NCBI GenBank assembly: GCA_024230675.1
Contig: JAAERE010000075.1
Coordinates: 1-35,632, forward strand
Direction: 5' to 3'
Length of the DNA stretch: 35,632 bases
Source: a bacterium
GTDB taxonomy: Bacteria; Zixibacteria; MSB-5A5; GN15; FEB-12
In this document: positions 17,032 through 26,199 of the stretch, one piece after another
How positions within the stretch are numbered: position 1 is the first letter of the stretch
How the letters are laid out: every line of letters starts with the position of its first letter
Notes under the pieces: model-generated
The model's database searches: none
What the model was told of the DNA's origin: nothing
The model's input: only the letters and a program-made list of their open reading frames with translations
Translations under genes and position numbers: made by a program

Positions 17032-18309
17032 ATGCCTACAGATACGAAAAATTCATCGCAGCCGGCTGGAAGGCCCTCGAGCGAACTGAACGTAGACCTG
17101 ATCAAGGCTGATTTCCCGATCCTTGAGGAGAAGGTCAACGGCCATCGTCTGGTCTATCTGGACAGCGCCGCTTCCTCGCAGAAACCGCAAGAGGTTGTCC
17201 ACGCCCTGTCGCAGTACTACCGGCACATGCATTCGAACATCCATCGAGGTTTGCACACCCTGGCCGAGCGCGCCACGGTAGCCTATGAGAAGTCGCGCCA
17301 ACACGTGGCCGATTTCATCGGCGGCGTTGAGCCCGAGGAAGTGATTTTCAACTCCGGGACGACCGAGGCGATCAACCTGGTCGCGCGGACCTGGGGTGAA
17401 GCGAACATCAATGAAGGTGATGAGATCGTGGTCACCGAAATGGAGCATCACGCCAATTTCGTCCCCTGGTTCATGCTGGCTCAGCGCAAAAAGGCGGTAA
17501 TACGAAAACTGCCCATTACCGTCTGCGGGCACCTCGACCTCAGCGAAATCGACTCCATTATTGGGCCGCGAACAAAGCTGGTCGCAATTACTCACATGTC
17601 CAACGTGCTGGGGACAATCAACCCGATCCAGGAAATAGCCGCGTTGGCCAAAAAACACGGGGCTCTGGTCCTGGGTGACGGAGCCCAGGCAGCGCCGCAC
17701 CTGCCAATAAACGTTCGCGATCTCGGCGTTGACTTCTACGCCTTCTCGGCTCACAAGATGATGGGTCCGACCGGCTTGGGCCTTCTTTACGGCCGACGGG
17801 AACTGCTGGAGGCCATGCCGCCGTACAAGTTCGGGGGGGAAATGATCAGCAAAGTAAGTTTTGACGAAGTCACTTTCGCCGAACTACCGCACAAGTTTGA
17901 AGCCGGCACGCCCAACATCGCCGATGTTGTGACGTTTGACGCCGCCTTGACCTATCTCGAACGGGTGGGCATGAACAACGCCCGGCAGCACGAAATCGAC
18001 CTGACCGGCTACACAATCGAAAAGCTGAACTCGCTGAACGGTCTGGAGATTCAGGGGCCTCAGGAAGTAGAACAGCGCGGCGGGGCTATTTCGTTTACGG
18101 ACCCGACGATCCACCCCCACGACATAAGTACGTTCCTGGACTCTCGGGGCATAGCTATCCGAGCCGGCCACCACTGCGCCCAGCCTTTGATGCGGGCGAT
18201 GGGAAAAGTTGCCACGGCCCGGGCTTCGTTGTATATATATAATGATCGTTCCGATGTGGACGCGCTGGTGGAAGCCCTGGTGGAAATGAGGAAGTATTTC
18301 GGCCTATGA
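17032..18309 (+). CDS. sufS: Cysteine desulfurase SufS
   Basis: 425 residues from the ATG at 17032; a TTG eight codons earlier (17008) is in frame but less likely. The PLP enzyme takes sulfur from cysteine as a persulfide. PLP Lys242 is in SAHKMMGPTG, the persulfide Cys382 in the short RAGHHCAQP loop that marks group II (SufS) desulfurases, and NSGTTEAINLVA and THMSNVLG shape the cofactor site. A group II enzyme needs a sulfur-acceptor partner, and the next gene, sufU, overlapping by 4 bases (ATGA), encodes it. Confidence 0.96.
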   Translation: MPTDTKNSSQPAGRPSSELNVDLIKADFPILEEKVNGHRLVYLDSAASSQKPQEVVHALSQYYRHMHSNIHRGLHTLAERATVAYEKSRQHVADFIGGVEPEEVIFNSGTTEAINLVARTWGEANINEGDEIVVTEMEHHANFVPWFMLAQRKKAVIRKLPITVCGHLDLSEIDSIIGPRTKLVAITHMSNVLGTINPIQEIAALAKKHGALVLGDGAQAAPHLPINVRDLGVDFYAFSAHKMMGPTGLGLLYGRRELLEAMPPYKFGGEMISKVSFDEVTFAELPHKFEAGTPNIADVVTFDAALTYLERVGMNNARQHEIDLTGYTIEKLNSLNGLEIQGPQEVEQRGGAISFTDPTIHPHDISTFLDSRGIAIRAGHHCAQPLMRAMGKVATARASLYIYNDRSDVDALVEALVEMRKYFGL

Positions 18310-18791
18310 GTTCTTCTCTTGACGACATGTACCGCGAGATCATCATGGATCATTACCGTTCGCCCCGGGGACGGGCGCCGCTGCCTAACGCGGACGTCTC
18401 TTCCGACGGTATGAATCCCTCGTGCGGCGACGAGATCAACGTCGCCTTCTCAATGGACAAGGATATATTGACCGATGTTCACGTAAACTGCAAGGGCTGT
18501 GCTATTTCGGTAGCTTCAGGCTCTATGCTAGCCGAGACCGTGAAGGGCAAGTCTTTCGAGGACGTAAGGAAAATTTCGGAGATCGTCAAGAAGATGCTCA
18601 AAGGCGAAGAGGTCGAGATTCCCGACGATCCTGATTTTGAGGATCTCAGCGCTCTAAAGGGTGTCCGCCAATTCCCTGTCCGGATAAAGTGTGCCCTGCT
18701 GGCCTGGGTAACACTCGTGGAGGGGATGGAAAAGTACCGGGCCGGTGGAGCCGATTCCGCAAAAGCTGCAACTACCGAAGAGGATCAGTAG
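18306..18791 (+). CDS. sufU: SufU zinc-dependent sulfurtransferase
   Basis: 161 residues. SufU accepts the persulfide sulfur from SufS and hands it to SufB. The zinc ligands are in place: C40 with D42 in NPSCGDEI, C65 in CKGCAISVASGSM and C129 in RIKCALLAW. The insert between the last two (about residues 75-115) distinguishes SufU from the scaffold IscU. The start ATG overlaps the sufS TGA. No sufE is present, in keeping with the SufS-SufU pairing of Gram-positive and deep-branching lineages. Confidence 0.95.
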   Translation: MSSSLDDMYREIIMDHYRSPRGRAPLPNADVSSDGMNPSCGDEINVAFSMDKDILTDVHVNCKGCAISVASGSMLAETVKGKSFEDVRKISEIVKKMLKGEEVEIPDDPDFEDLSALKGVRQFPVRIKCALLAWVTLVEGMEKYRAGGADSAKAATTEEDQ

Positions 18792-18796
18792 CAGAT

Positions 18797-19120
18797 ATGG
18801 CCGAAGTCAACACTGTTGAAGTCAGGGATGCGGTCCTGGCGGCACTCCGCCCGGTGCAGGACCCGGAAATACGCATCGGCATTGTCGATCTGGGGCTGAT
18901 CTACGACGTCGAGGTTAACGACGCCGGCGAAGTTAAGGTCAAAATGACGCTCACTACTCCGGCCTGTCCCTACGGCGAAATGCTGCTGGGCATGGCGCAC
19001 CAGTCGGCAGAAAAAGTCGAAGGCGTTACCAAGGTCGAAATCGTGCTCGTCTGGGACCCGCCCTGGGACCCGAAAGATATGGCCTCAGATCTGGCCAAGG
19101 ACCAGCTTGGCATCTGGTAA
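18797..19120 (+). CDS. sufT: SufT / MIP18-family (DUF59) Fe-S maturation protein
   Basis: 107 residues from the ATG at 18797, five bases after the sufU stop; an upstream frame overlapping sufU is rejected. The DUF59 core is clear: RPVQDPEIRIGIVDLGLIYD (about 16-35), TTPACPYGEML with the conserved Cys57, and the C-terminal VWDPPWDPKDMA segment ending in Trp. SufT proteins help deliver clusters to target enzymes. It is the last gene of the SUF operon and is followed by a hairpin. Confidence 0.92.
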   Translation: MAEVNTVEVRDAVLAALRPVQDPEIRIGIVDLGLIYDVEVNDAGEVKVKMTLTTPACPYGEMLLGMAHQSAEKVEGVTKVEIVLVWDPPWDPKDMASDLAKDQLGIW

Positions 19121-19170
19121 AAGACAGAGGCCAAACGACGGCTTTCGATTGGTTTGGCAGAGCTGTCTTT
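19120..19170 (+). terminator. Hairpin after the SUF operon
   Basis: An outer stem AAAGACAG (19120-19127) with CTGTCTTT (19163-19170) encloses an inner stem GCCAAAC (19130-19136) with GTTTGGC (19152-19158). The trailing T run is only three bases, so it may be a weak intrinsic terminator or an mRNA-end stabiliser rather than a strong stop. Confidence 0.5.
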
Positions 19171-19196
19171 CACATAAATCATAAATCGCCCTGGAG

Positions 19197-19225
19197 TTGA
19201 CGATCAGTCGTTCGGAGAGTCAAAT
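19197..19225 (+). promoter_or_regulatory. Possible promoter for the secreted-protein/translocase run
   Basis: TTGACG (19197-19202), 17 bases, TCAAAT (19220-19225). The -35 match is good and the -10 is poor. It is the best candidate in the 223-base gap, about 120 bases before the likely start codon. Confidence 0.3.
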
Positions 19226-19343
19226 CCCGGCGAAATACCTCAGTTTAAAATTGCCGTCGGCTCGCAAAAGTGCTAGGTAAGATTGGGTTGTGAGGTCTTT
19301 CGTTTTAGACCGCCATCTGCGGGGGAGTGTAGAACATATCGAA

Positions 19344-20624
19344 ATGGGTGAGGACATGAAAAGACTTCTGGCTCGTTATGTGCTCGCTGCGGTCGCCCTT
19401 CTTGTTCTTGCAGCCGCCGCTGCCGCTGAGCGGAACGCCCCCGTCTCGGGCGAGCCGTTCGACTATTGGGTGAATCAGCAACATAATGAAATGCAGGCCA
19501 AACTTCGAGAGCTTTTCCCCGAATCGGAGGGCTACCTTGTCACCGGCCCCCTCAATGACCCGGTGCTGGCGGACGATACGGCCAATATCCAGGCGCCGTT
19601 GCGAATAATAACCACTGACCCAGGGGCTCTGGCCAATATCATGACGGCGGTCCGCAACGACAGCTTGCTGACGGAAGATTTCGACAACGAGCACGACGAA
19701 ACATGGAAGCGGTCGCTGATTGATCGCGAGTCCCACGGCAAGACGGTGACATTCACTCTCAGGTTTAGAAACCAGGAGCTAGTCTTTGCTCGCTTCAGCA
19801 CCTGGCAACAGGAGAGGTTCGGCGCCTGGCTTGCTGAACAGGCCACGCCGTTGTCTTCAGGGCTGCAGCGATATGCGCCGAAGCTGTCAAAGTATCTACT
19901 CCAAATCGACAAAGGGAAGTTCGACGAGGAGGCGCCCCTGGCTTCGGACTTCGATCTGCCTGACAGCATTGACTTCTATGCCAAGCCGCCGGACTACGTT
20001 ATCGAAGGCTACACCAACTATCTAAATTATATCAGAAGCCACGCCACAATTCATACTTCGTTTACGGACGGCGTGACGGCGTTCGTTCCTTCGGACTCGC
20101 TGCTGGCGGCTTTGAAGGCCGACGCCCCGCGTGAGGCCTACCCCAACAAGGAATGGCCAATGCTCCAGCGAGAGTACCGCAAATTCTTCGAGCGCGGCGG
20201 CGATCCTGGTGTGATGCAGACGTTGACCCGACAGGGTTTTGACACATTGAAGTCTGGAGAGTACTTTTTCGCCGTCGGCCTCACAGGAAGAATCCGATTT
20301 GGGCGGGAGCTACTGCGCGCCGAGGTCGAACGAATCGAGCTGGAGACAGGACGCAAAGTCCCGCGTGCTAATCACGCCTTTCTTTTTCCCGGAGAGCTTA
20401 TCCTCACGGCAGGAGCGTTTTTCGTCGAGGACAGTGAGGCAGGTCTGCAGCTGGCCCGAGTTACAGCTCAGTCCGGACATTACTTTTACAGCAATGTCTC
20501 GGAGACAATACGCGAGGACATCGCGGTTCATTCCGACCGGTATCTTTTGACTTTGGGTCACTTTTTTGTTAGCCTTGATTCTCTGGCAATTCCATACGAA
20601 AAGGTGCTGATAAGCAAGTTCTGA
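19344..20624 (+). CDS. Secreted protein of unknown function
   Basis: 426 residues from the ATG at 19344; the ATG at 19356 (422 residues) is an equally good start and leaves the signal peptide MKRLLARYVLAAVALLVL directly at the N-terminus. After cleavage near the Ala-rich stretch the protein is soluble, mixed alpha/beta, with no transmembrane helix, no Cys-rich motif and no FlgD-type tail. I recognise no catalytic motif. The C-terminal third (FFAVGLTGRIRFGRELLRAE, then HAFLFPGELILTAGAFFVE) looks like a folded domain and is where homologues should be sought. It ends 8 bases before the translocase gene, so it probably belongs with that gene. Confidence 0.65.
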   Translation: MGEDMKRLLARYVLAAVALLVLAAAAAAERNAPVSGEPFDYWVNQQHNEMQAKLRELFPESEGYLVTGPLNDPVLADDTANIQAPLRIITTDPGALANIMTAVRNDSLLTEDFDNEHDETWKRSLIDRESHGKTVTFTLRFRNQELVFARFSTWQQERFGAWLAEQATPLSSGLQRYAPKLSKYLLQIDKGKFDEEAPLASDFDLPDSIDFYAKPPDYVIEGYTNYLNYIRSHATIHTSFTDGVTAFVPSDSLLAALKADAPREAYPNKEWPMLQREYRKFFERGGDPGVMQTLTRQGFDTLKSGEYFFAVGLTGRIRFGRELLRAEVERIELETGRKVPRANHAFLFPGELILTAGAFFVEDSEAGLQLARVTAQSGHYFYSNVSETIREDIAVHSDRYLLTLGHFFVSLDSLAIPYEKVLISKF

Positions 20625-20632
20625 AGCCGACT

Positions 20633-23383
20633 ATGACAGTTTATATCACGAAACTTCTCAATCTTCAGCAAGGAGAACTGGGTCGTGCGCTCCTGATGTT
20701 CCTCTATGCCTTTCTGTTGATGAGCGCTTATCTGATCCTCAAGCCGGTTCGCAATTCCCTTTTCCTCGACAGGTTCGGGGCCGATCAACTCGTCTACATG
20801 TACATGATCATTGCGGTAACGGCTACGCCGATCGCCTCTTTTTACGGTTGGTCTGCCTCGCGCACTTCCCTCCCCCGCCTGGTGGGCGCTACGACGCTCT
20901 TCATTGTCGTCAACCTGGCGATTTTCTGGTACTTAATCGGCCAGCAATTCAGTTGGTTGGTGTACGTGTTTTATGTCTGGGTCTCGTTGTTTGGAGTTTT
21001 TACGACTTCGCAGCTCTGGCTGCTTGCCAACTATGTATTCGACGCTCGAGAGGCCAAGCGAATCTTCCCCATGATCGCAGCGGGGGCCATTCTTGGCGGC
21101 ATGATGGGCAGTCTCCTGACCAACCTTTTTGCTGTTATGGTCGGCACCGAGAACCTTCTCTGGCTCTGCGTGGGCTTCATGCTGGTCTGTTTTGGCATTC
21201 TGATGGCTGTCTGGCGAATGCGGCCTATCGACGGCGTCGGCAAGGATAAGAAGAAGAAGCAGAGCCGCGCGCTGGGCGGCATGCTGCCGGTTATCCTGAA
21301 ATCGCGCCACCTTACCCTGCTCACCCTGATGGTTTCTCTGACCGTCATCGTATCAACGTTCGTGGACTTCCAGTTCAACAAAGTTGTGAAGGACGCGTTT
21401 GAGGACAAAGACAAACTAACGGCTTTTTTTGGCGCCTTTTTCTTCGCCCTGTCGGTGGTATCGCTGCTTTTGCAGCTGCTCTTGTCTTCGAGGATCCTTC
21501 GTCGGTTCGGCATCGGCATGGCGATTCTTTTTCTGCCGGTGGGACTGCTGCTGGGGTCGGCGGCGATCTTCATAGCACCGGTACTTGCCTCGGCTATCCT
21601 GGTGAAAATCTCGGACGGCTCCTTCCGCTATTCTATCAACAAAACCGGGCTGGAGCTGCTATATCTCCCGGTGCCCGCGGCCGTCAAAAGCCGCGTCAAG
21701 GCTCTTATAGATGTCGCCGGTGACAGAGTGGCGCGCGGCGTTGGCGGCGGTCTGCTATACATTGTCAACGACCTCCTTAGCTGGCCGGTGCAGTGGATAT
21801 CTTTTCTCAGCGCGGCGATAATTGCCGGCTGGATAGCTGTGGCCGTAATGATCAAGCGGGAGTACTCCCGTACTTTCCGCGACGCCCTGGCTCGCCGGGC
21901 AATCGACACCGATCAAGTGCATGTCAAAATGCACGAAGCGGCTTCGATCGAAGCCCTGACTGGGATTCTCCGAACCGGCGATCGTCGCCAGATACTTTTT
22001 GCTCTCGAACTCACGGCCCAGGAAAATAGCCCTAAACTGGCCGGCCCCTACTCTCAGCTTCTGACGCACAACGACAACGAGATAAAAAAACGGGCCCTCT
22101 CTGCCCTGGTTAAGGTCGGTAACGAAGAGCTCTGCCCACAGATCAAGCCGCTTCTGGCGGATGATGATCCCGAAATCCGAGTCCATACTATTCGGTATCT
22201 CTGCACGCACACGTCAGGAGACCGCAAGGCGCTGTTCGAAAGCTTCCTGCATCAGGACGACCCGCTCTTACGAGCTTCCGCCTGTCGCAGCGCCCTGGAG
22301 TACGGCCTTGGTGACTTCACCGAAGACCTTCTCACCAGGGCCCTCTACGAGGAGATAATGACCAACGACGGCGAGGACGGACGGGCCGCCAGGCAGCAAC
22401 TGGCTATAGCCATGCGTTTTGCCACGAGCGGGGATCCCCTTACCAGCTTGCTGCCACGCCTTGTTTCGGATCCAGATCCCGGAACCCGTCGAAGCGCCCT
22501 CATCGCCGCCGCCGCGCTCGACCGCCGGGAGTTTCTGCCGGCGATTATCGGCTACCTTGGTGACCCCCAGCTCAATCGTCTGGGACAGGACGCCCTGATG
22601 GCGTTCGGACCGGCTATTCTTGACAGCCTTCGCGACTACCTCAACGATGTAGACGTGCCGCTGGTTGTTCGGCTGCGTCTGCCAAGCCTCATCAGTCGGA
22701 TCGGGAGCGAGAGATCGGTGGAGATACTGCAAGAACAGTTGGAGTCTAAATTCGTGCTGTTGCGCTACGGTGCGCTGCGAGGTCTGAACCGCATTCGTCA
22801 TCACCGCGAGGGACCCCTCATTCCGGAGAACGACGTCCGTGAGTTAATGAAGGTGGAAGCCAGAGGGTACTATGAGATATACACGTATGTGGAAGGCATT
22901 GCTTCTGGTAGATCGAACAGCCGGGCCGAAAAACTGCTGCTTCAGACTCTGGACAACCGCCAACGGCTGCACCTGGAACAGGCCTTCCGTCTGGCCGGGC
23001 TGATCTACCCTATCGATGACATGTATAACGCCTACAACGGCGTCACAAGCTCGGTAAAGACGATGCGAGCCCGGGCCATAGAGTTTCTCGATACCGTTTG
23101 GGAGAACGAGGAAAAGAGACACCTCTTTCCCATTCTTGAACGCAACGTAAGACTGGACGAGGCCGGCCGTCAGCTCTTTGAACTGCCGGCTATTTCGCGA
23201 GAGGCGACCCTTCGCAGTTTGCTGCAAGGCGACGATGCCTGGCTGGCTGCGTGCGCAGCTTTCGTGGTAGCCGAGGAAAAGCTGTTGGAGTATCGTAACG
23301 ATATCGAGCCGCTCGTCGACAGCGATAACGACGCTCTTCGTGAAACCGCCCGGACCGCCCTGGACACCTTTGCCCGGGGTTAA
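20633..23383 (+). CDS. NTP/NDP exchange-type transporter fused to HEAT repeats
   Basis: 916 residues. The first about 405 residues hold around 12 membrane helices with features of the ATP/ADP translocase (TLC, Npt) family: LLMFLYAFLLMSAYLILKPVRNSLFL at the first helix, LWLLANYVFDAREAKRIFPM in the middle and FRYSINKTGLELLYLPVPAAVKSR near the end. The rest is cytoplasmic: HEAT-type helical repeats such as KKRALSALVKVGNEELCPQI and PEIRVHTIRYL to the C-terminus. True plastid and Chlamydia translocases lack the repeat half; HEAT-fused versions occur in free-living bacteria and their substrate is unknown. The next gene encodes a separate cyclic-nucleotide-binding domain, which suggests a regulated transporter or a sensor. 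Confidence 0.85.
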   Translation: MTVYITKLLNLQQGELGRALLMFLYAFLLMSAYLILKPVRNSLFLDRFGADQLVYMYMIIAVTATPIASFYGWSASRTSLPRLVGATTLFIVVNLAIFWYLIGQQFSWLVYVFYVWVSLFGVFTTSQLWLLANYVFDAREAKRIFPMIAAGAILGGMMGSLLTNLFAVMVGTENLLWLCVGFMLVCFGILMAVWRMRPIDGVGKDKKKKQSRALGGMLPVILKSRHLTLLTLMVSLTVIVSTFVDFQFNKVVKDAFEDKDKLTAFFGAFFFALSVVSLLLQLLLSSRILRRFGIGMAILFLPVGLLLGSAAIFIAPVLASAILVKISDGSFRYSINKTGLELLYLPVPAAVKSRVKALIDVAGDRVARGVGGGLLYIVNDLLSWPVQWISFLSAAIIAGWIAVAVMIKREYSRTFRDALARRAIDTDQVHVKMHEAASIEALTGILRTGDRRQILFALELTAQENSPKLAGPYSQLLTHNDNEIKKRALSALVKVGNEELCPQIKPLLADDDPEIRVHTIRYLCTHTSGDRKALFESFLHQDDPLLRASACRSALEYGLGDFTEDLLTRALYEEIMTNDGEDGRAARQQLAIAMRFATSGDPLTSLLPRLVSDPDPGTRRSALIAAAALDRREFLPAIIGYLGDPQLNRLGQDALMAFGPAILDSLRDYLNDVDVPLVVRLRLPSLISRIGSERSVEILQEQLESKFVLLRYGALRGLNRIRHHREGPLIPENDVRELMKVEARGYYEIYTYVEGIASGRSNSRAEKLLLQTLDNRQRLHLEQAFRLAGLIYPIDDMYNAYNGVTSSVKTMRARAIEFLDTVWENEEKRHLFPILERNVRLDEAGRQLFELPAISREATLRSLLQGDDAWLAACAAFVVAEEKLLEYRNDIEPLVDSDNDALRETARTALDTFARG

Positions 23384-23407
23384 TCGGGAGCGAACCAAGG
23401 AGACCTT

Positions 23408-23848
23408 ATGACGATAATGGAAAAAGTACTGGCGTTGCATGAAGTGGATCTTTTCTCCCACATGGACACCGAGGAACTCTCCATTCTGGCCGCAATCGCC
23501 GAGGAGGACCAGTACGATGCAGGGGAGCAGGTCTTCAAGGAGCATGAGGCCACCGACTCGCTCAACCTCATCCTTTCGGGCAAAGTGAGGGTTCTTCGCG
23601 GCGGGCAGGAGATTTTTGTCGCCGGCCCCAGCGACACCATAGGCGCCCTTTCACTGCTCGACGGTCAGCCCTGGCTGTTCGGCGCCGAGGTCACTGAAAC
23701 AACTGAGGTCCTTAGGATCGATCGATCGACCTTTCTGGATGTCATGGCCGACCACACGCGCATCACCGAGAGTATTCTTCGCACGTTGGTGGAAAAGATC
23801 CGCCGACTGGTAGACACGCCGGTTTCCGGCCCGCCCCAGGACAGCTAG
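23408..23848 (+). CDS. Stand-alone cyclic-nucleotide-binding domain protein
   Basis: 146 residues made almost wholly of one cNMP-binding beta-roll: LFSHMDTEELSILAAIAEE, YDAGEQVFKEHEATDSLNLILSGKVRV, then a phosphate-binding-cassette region around FVAGPSDTIGALSLLDGQPW. There is no DNA-binding helix-turn-helix, so it is not a CRP-type regulator. The canonical cassette Arg is not evident (GALSLLDGQPW in place of the usual GE..L......RSA), so nucleotide binding may be lost. AAGGAG lies 5 to 6 bases before the ATG. It follows the translocase by 24 bases and probably works with it. Confidence 0.85.
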   Translation: MTIMEKVLALHEVDLFSHMDTEELSILAAIAEEDQYDAGEQVFKEHEATDSLNLILSGKVRVLRGGQEIFVAGPSDTIGALSLLDGQPWLFGAEVTETTEVLRIDRSTFLDVMADHTRITESILRTLVEKIRRLVDTPVSGPPQDS

Positions 23849-23863
23849 GCAGCTTGGATTTCG

Positions 23864-24739
23864 ATGTCGATTCACTTCTCTAAACCCGGTCCTCGAAGGA
23901 AGCAAGCGCTTCTGATTCTTCTCCCGGTCGTTCTGGTATTGTGCCACAGCGCTCTTGCCGGTGATGATGACTATCTCTCAACGGGCGAGGCCGTATCGAT
24001 TGGCGCAGGGTCGCTCGCGGTCACAGCCCTGGGACATTACGTCAAGCACCGGGGTCCCGTCAGCCAACCACGCTGGACCAGCCCTCTGCCGCTGGAGGAG
24101 GGCCTCTCTCGTCTTCTCGGCGGGAAACCTAAACTGGGCAAACGCAATTTCCTCGACGACAATTTCGGGGCTGCCATGACTACTACCGGCGCGGGAGTGC
24201 TCTTGTTCGCTACCGACCTGGCCTATCCGCCGGAAGAGAAAACTAAGAACCTTCTCCAGAGTCAGTTTCTGTTCAACTTTGGAGCCTTCGCTACCAAGGG
24301 CGTGACGGATCTCTTTAAGGGTCTGGTTCGGCGCCAGCGCCCCCTTTGTTATTGTGCGCCGGACCTTGCTGAAATGCGCGACCAGCCGGTTCAGCCGGAT
24401 GACTTCCATTCGTTTTTCTCCGGTCACTCTTCAAGCGCCTTCTACTCTATGACTTTCCTCAATCTCCGGGTTAGGTCGGTGATGCGCCGCGAGATGTCTT
24501 CGGATGAATATCGCAAATGGCGTTGGGTGTCTCCGGCCCTTTCTTTCGGCTGGGCTTCATTCGTCGCCCTTAGCCGCATCCAGGCTTACAAACACTACGT
24601 CAGCGACGTTACTGTGGGCGCGATCGCCGGCGTCCTCATGGCAACGTTGTACTACTCGTTCACGGCCGATGCTCAGAGTTCAGTCAAAGAAGCGTCGTCA
24701 GGCGCTCCTATGATGCTCCAGGTCACTTTTTCCTTTTGA
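23864..24739 (+). CDS. PAP2-family phosphatase
   Basis: 291 residues. A signal-like hydrophobic N-terminus (about 14-32, ending HSALAGDDD) is followed by three PAP2 motifs: KGLVRRQRP from K152 (KX6RP), FSGHSSS with catalytic H188, and SRIQAYKHYVSD with H244 and D248 (SRX5HX3D). Such enzymes dephosphorylate lipid phosphates (undecaprenyl pyrophosphate, phosphatidic acid) or nucleotides on the outer side of the inner membrane. The mature part has fewer obvious membrane helices than typical lipid phosphatases and may be periplasmic or associated with the outer membrane. It follows the cNMP-binding gene by 15 bases. Confidence 0.87.
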   Translation: MSIHFSKPGPRRKQALLILLPVVLVLCHSALAGDDDYLSTGEAVSIGAGSLAVTALGHYVKHRGPVSQPRWTSPLPLEEGLSRLLGGKPKLGKRNFLDDNFGAAMTTTGAGVLLFATDLAYPPEEKTKNLLQSQFLFNFGAFATKGVTDLFKGLVRRQRPLCYCAPDLAEMRDQPVQPDDFHSFFSGHSSSAFYSMTFLNLRVRSVMRREMSSDEYRKWRWVSPALSFGWASFVALSRIQAYKHYVSDVTVGAIAGVLMATLYYSFTADAQSSVKEASSGAPMMLQVTFSF

Positions 24740-24927
24740 GAAACGGCGCTACGCGCTGTCCAATCGACTGAAAAAACCGGAAACCATCCCCCCGCCAGAG
24801 CTGTTCTATCTCGAAAGAAGAACGGTTTCGTGGATGCAGTTTTACACGTTTGGTCAGATCGACCCTCCCACGGAACACGCCCGAAACGGCCCGGCGGACA
24901 GGCCCTGGCATTAAACAGGCTAACGAC

Positions 24928-26199
24928 GTGAACCGGAAAGAGCTGACAGACAAGTACAACGCCGTAAGGCAACAGACAGAAGCGATCTGTCGTCCCCTGG
25001 AGACCGAGGATTATGTAATCCAGAGCATTGACGACGTAAGTCCTCCCAAATGGCATCTGGGGCACACCACCTGGTTTTTTGAGCAGGTTATTCTTGAAGA
25101 GTTCCTGAGCGGCTACAAGCGGTACCATCCGGAATTCTATTTCGTTTTCAATTCATATTACGAAAGCTTTGGTGAGCGCGTGCTGCGGTCGCGCCGAGGG
25201 ACGCTCAGTCGCCCGCTGGTCCGGCAGGTCTACGACTATCGGCGGGAGATCGACCGACGCATGCTGGAGCTGTTCGAATCCGTCGAGGAGCCGCAGCTGG
25301 GCGAGCTGGCTCGTCTCACCACACTGGGAATAAACCACGAGCAACAGCATCAGGAACTCCTGGTGACAGACATCAAGCATATCCTGGCCGACAATCCGCT
25401 TCGCCCGGTTTACTTGGAATCCGAAGATTCTGTCTCGACAGCCAACGTCCCGGATGTGGGATGGGTCCCCTTTGAGGGCGGCCTCCACGAATTCGGGGCC
25501 GCAGCCCCGCCGTTTGCCTACGACAATGAATCTCCGAGGCATCAAGCGTGGGTTGGCGGCTTCAGAATGGCCGACCGGCCTGTAACTTGCGGCGAGTACC
25601 TGGAATTCATTGAGGGTGGCGGCTACAAGAACTCTTTGCTGTGGCTTTCTGACGGCTGGGACACGGTTCAATCGCTGCGATGGACCGCTCCCTTGTATTG
25701 GGAGCAGGCGGACGACACATGGCTCATAAACACCCTGACGGGTTTCCGGGCAGTTCGCCCCGAGGAGCCTGTATGCCATGTGAGCTTTTACGAAGCTGCG
25801 GCCTATGCCGGATGGGCGGGCAAGAGATTGCCAACCGAGTTCGAGTGGGAACTGGCCGTGAGATTCGGGGCGGGCAAGCGGTTGAAAGGCAACTTTTTGG
25901 AGTCCGGACGTTTTCACCCGGCGGCTCTCGACGCCGAACCGCCAGACAATAGCAGGCTTCGCCAGGTGTTCGGCGATGTCTGGGAATGGACCAACTCCGC
26001 CTATCTCCCCTACCCCGGCTACCTTCGTGAGCAGGGTGCCCTCGGCGAGTACAACGGCAAGTTCATGAGCAACCAGATGGTCCTTCGAGGGGGCTCTTGT
26101 GCCACTCCGCAGAGTCACATTAGAGACACTTACAGAAACTTCTTCCAGTGCGACAAGCGCTGGCAGTTTACCGGAATCAGGATGGCGTGCGATGTCTGA
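24928..26199 (+). CDS. egtB: EgtB-type sulfoxide synthase (ergothioneine biosynthesis)
   Basis: 423 residues from the GTG at 24928, with AGG 8 bases upstream. A TTG at 24850 is in frame, but the extra 26 residues lack family character. EgtB joins cysteine or gamma-Glu-Cys to hercynine with O2 at a non-haem iron. The iron ligands of the DinB-like N-terminal domain are visible: the His in WHLGHTTWFFE (H43/H46) and H137/H141 in NHEQQHQE. The C-terminal SUMF1/FGE-like domain carries HQAWVGGFRMADRPVTCGEYLEF, LPTEFEWELAVRFG, FGDVWEWTNSAYLPYPGY and the end MVLRGGSCATP followed by RNFFQ and RWQFTGIRMA. Its stop overlaps the egtD start by 8 bases. Confidence 0.92.
   Translation: MNRKELTDKYNAVRQQTEAICRPLETEDYVIQSIDDVSPPKWHLGHTTWFFEQVILEEFLSGYKRYHPEFYFVFNSYYESFGERVLRSRRGTLSRPLVRQVYDYRREIDRRMLELFESVEEPQLGELARLTTLGINHEQQHQELLVTDIKHILADNPLRPVYLESEDSVSTANVPDVGWVPFEGGLHEFGAAAPPFAYDNESPRHQAWVGGFRMADRPVTCGEYLEFIEGGGYKNSLLWLSDGWDTVQSLRWTAPLYWEQADDTWLINTLTGFRAVRPEEPVCHVSFYEAAAYAGWAGKRLPTEFEWELAVRFGAGKRLKGNFLESGRFHPAALDAEPPDNSRLRQVFGDVWEWTNSAYLPYPGYLREQGALGEYNGKFMSNQMVLRGGSCATPQSHIRDTYRNFFQCDKRWQFTGIRMACDV

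Noticed and set aside
24740..24927. Terminator or small RNA between the PAP2 gene and egtB
   Set aside because: No hairpin with a T run and no convincing promoter could be found in these 188 bases.
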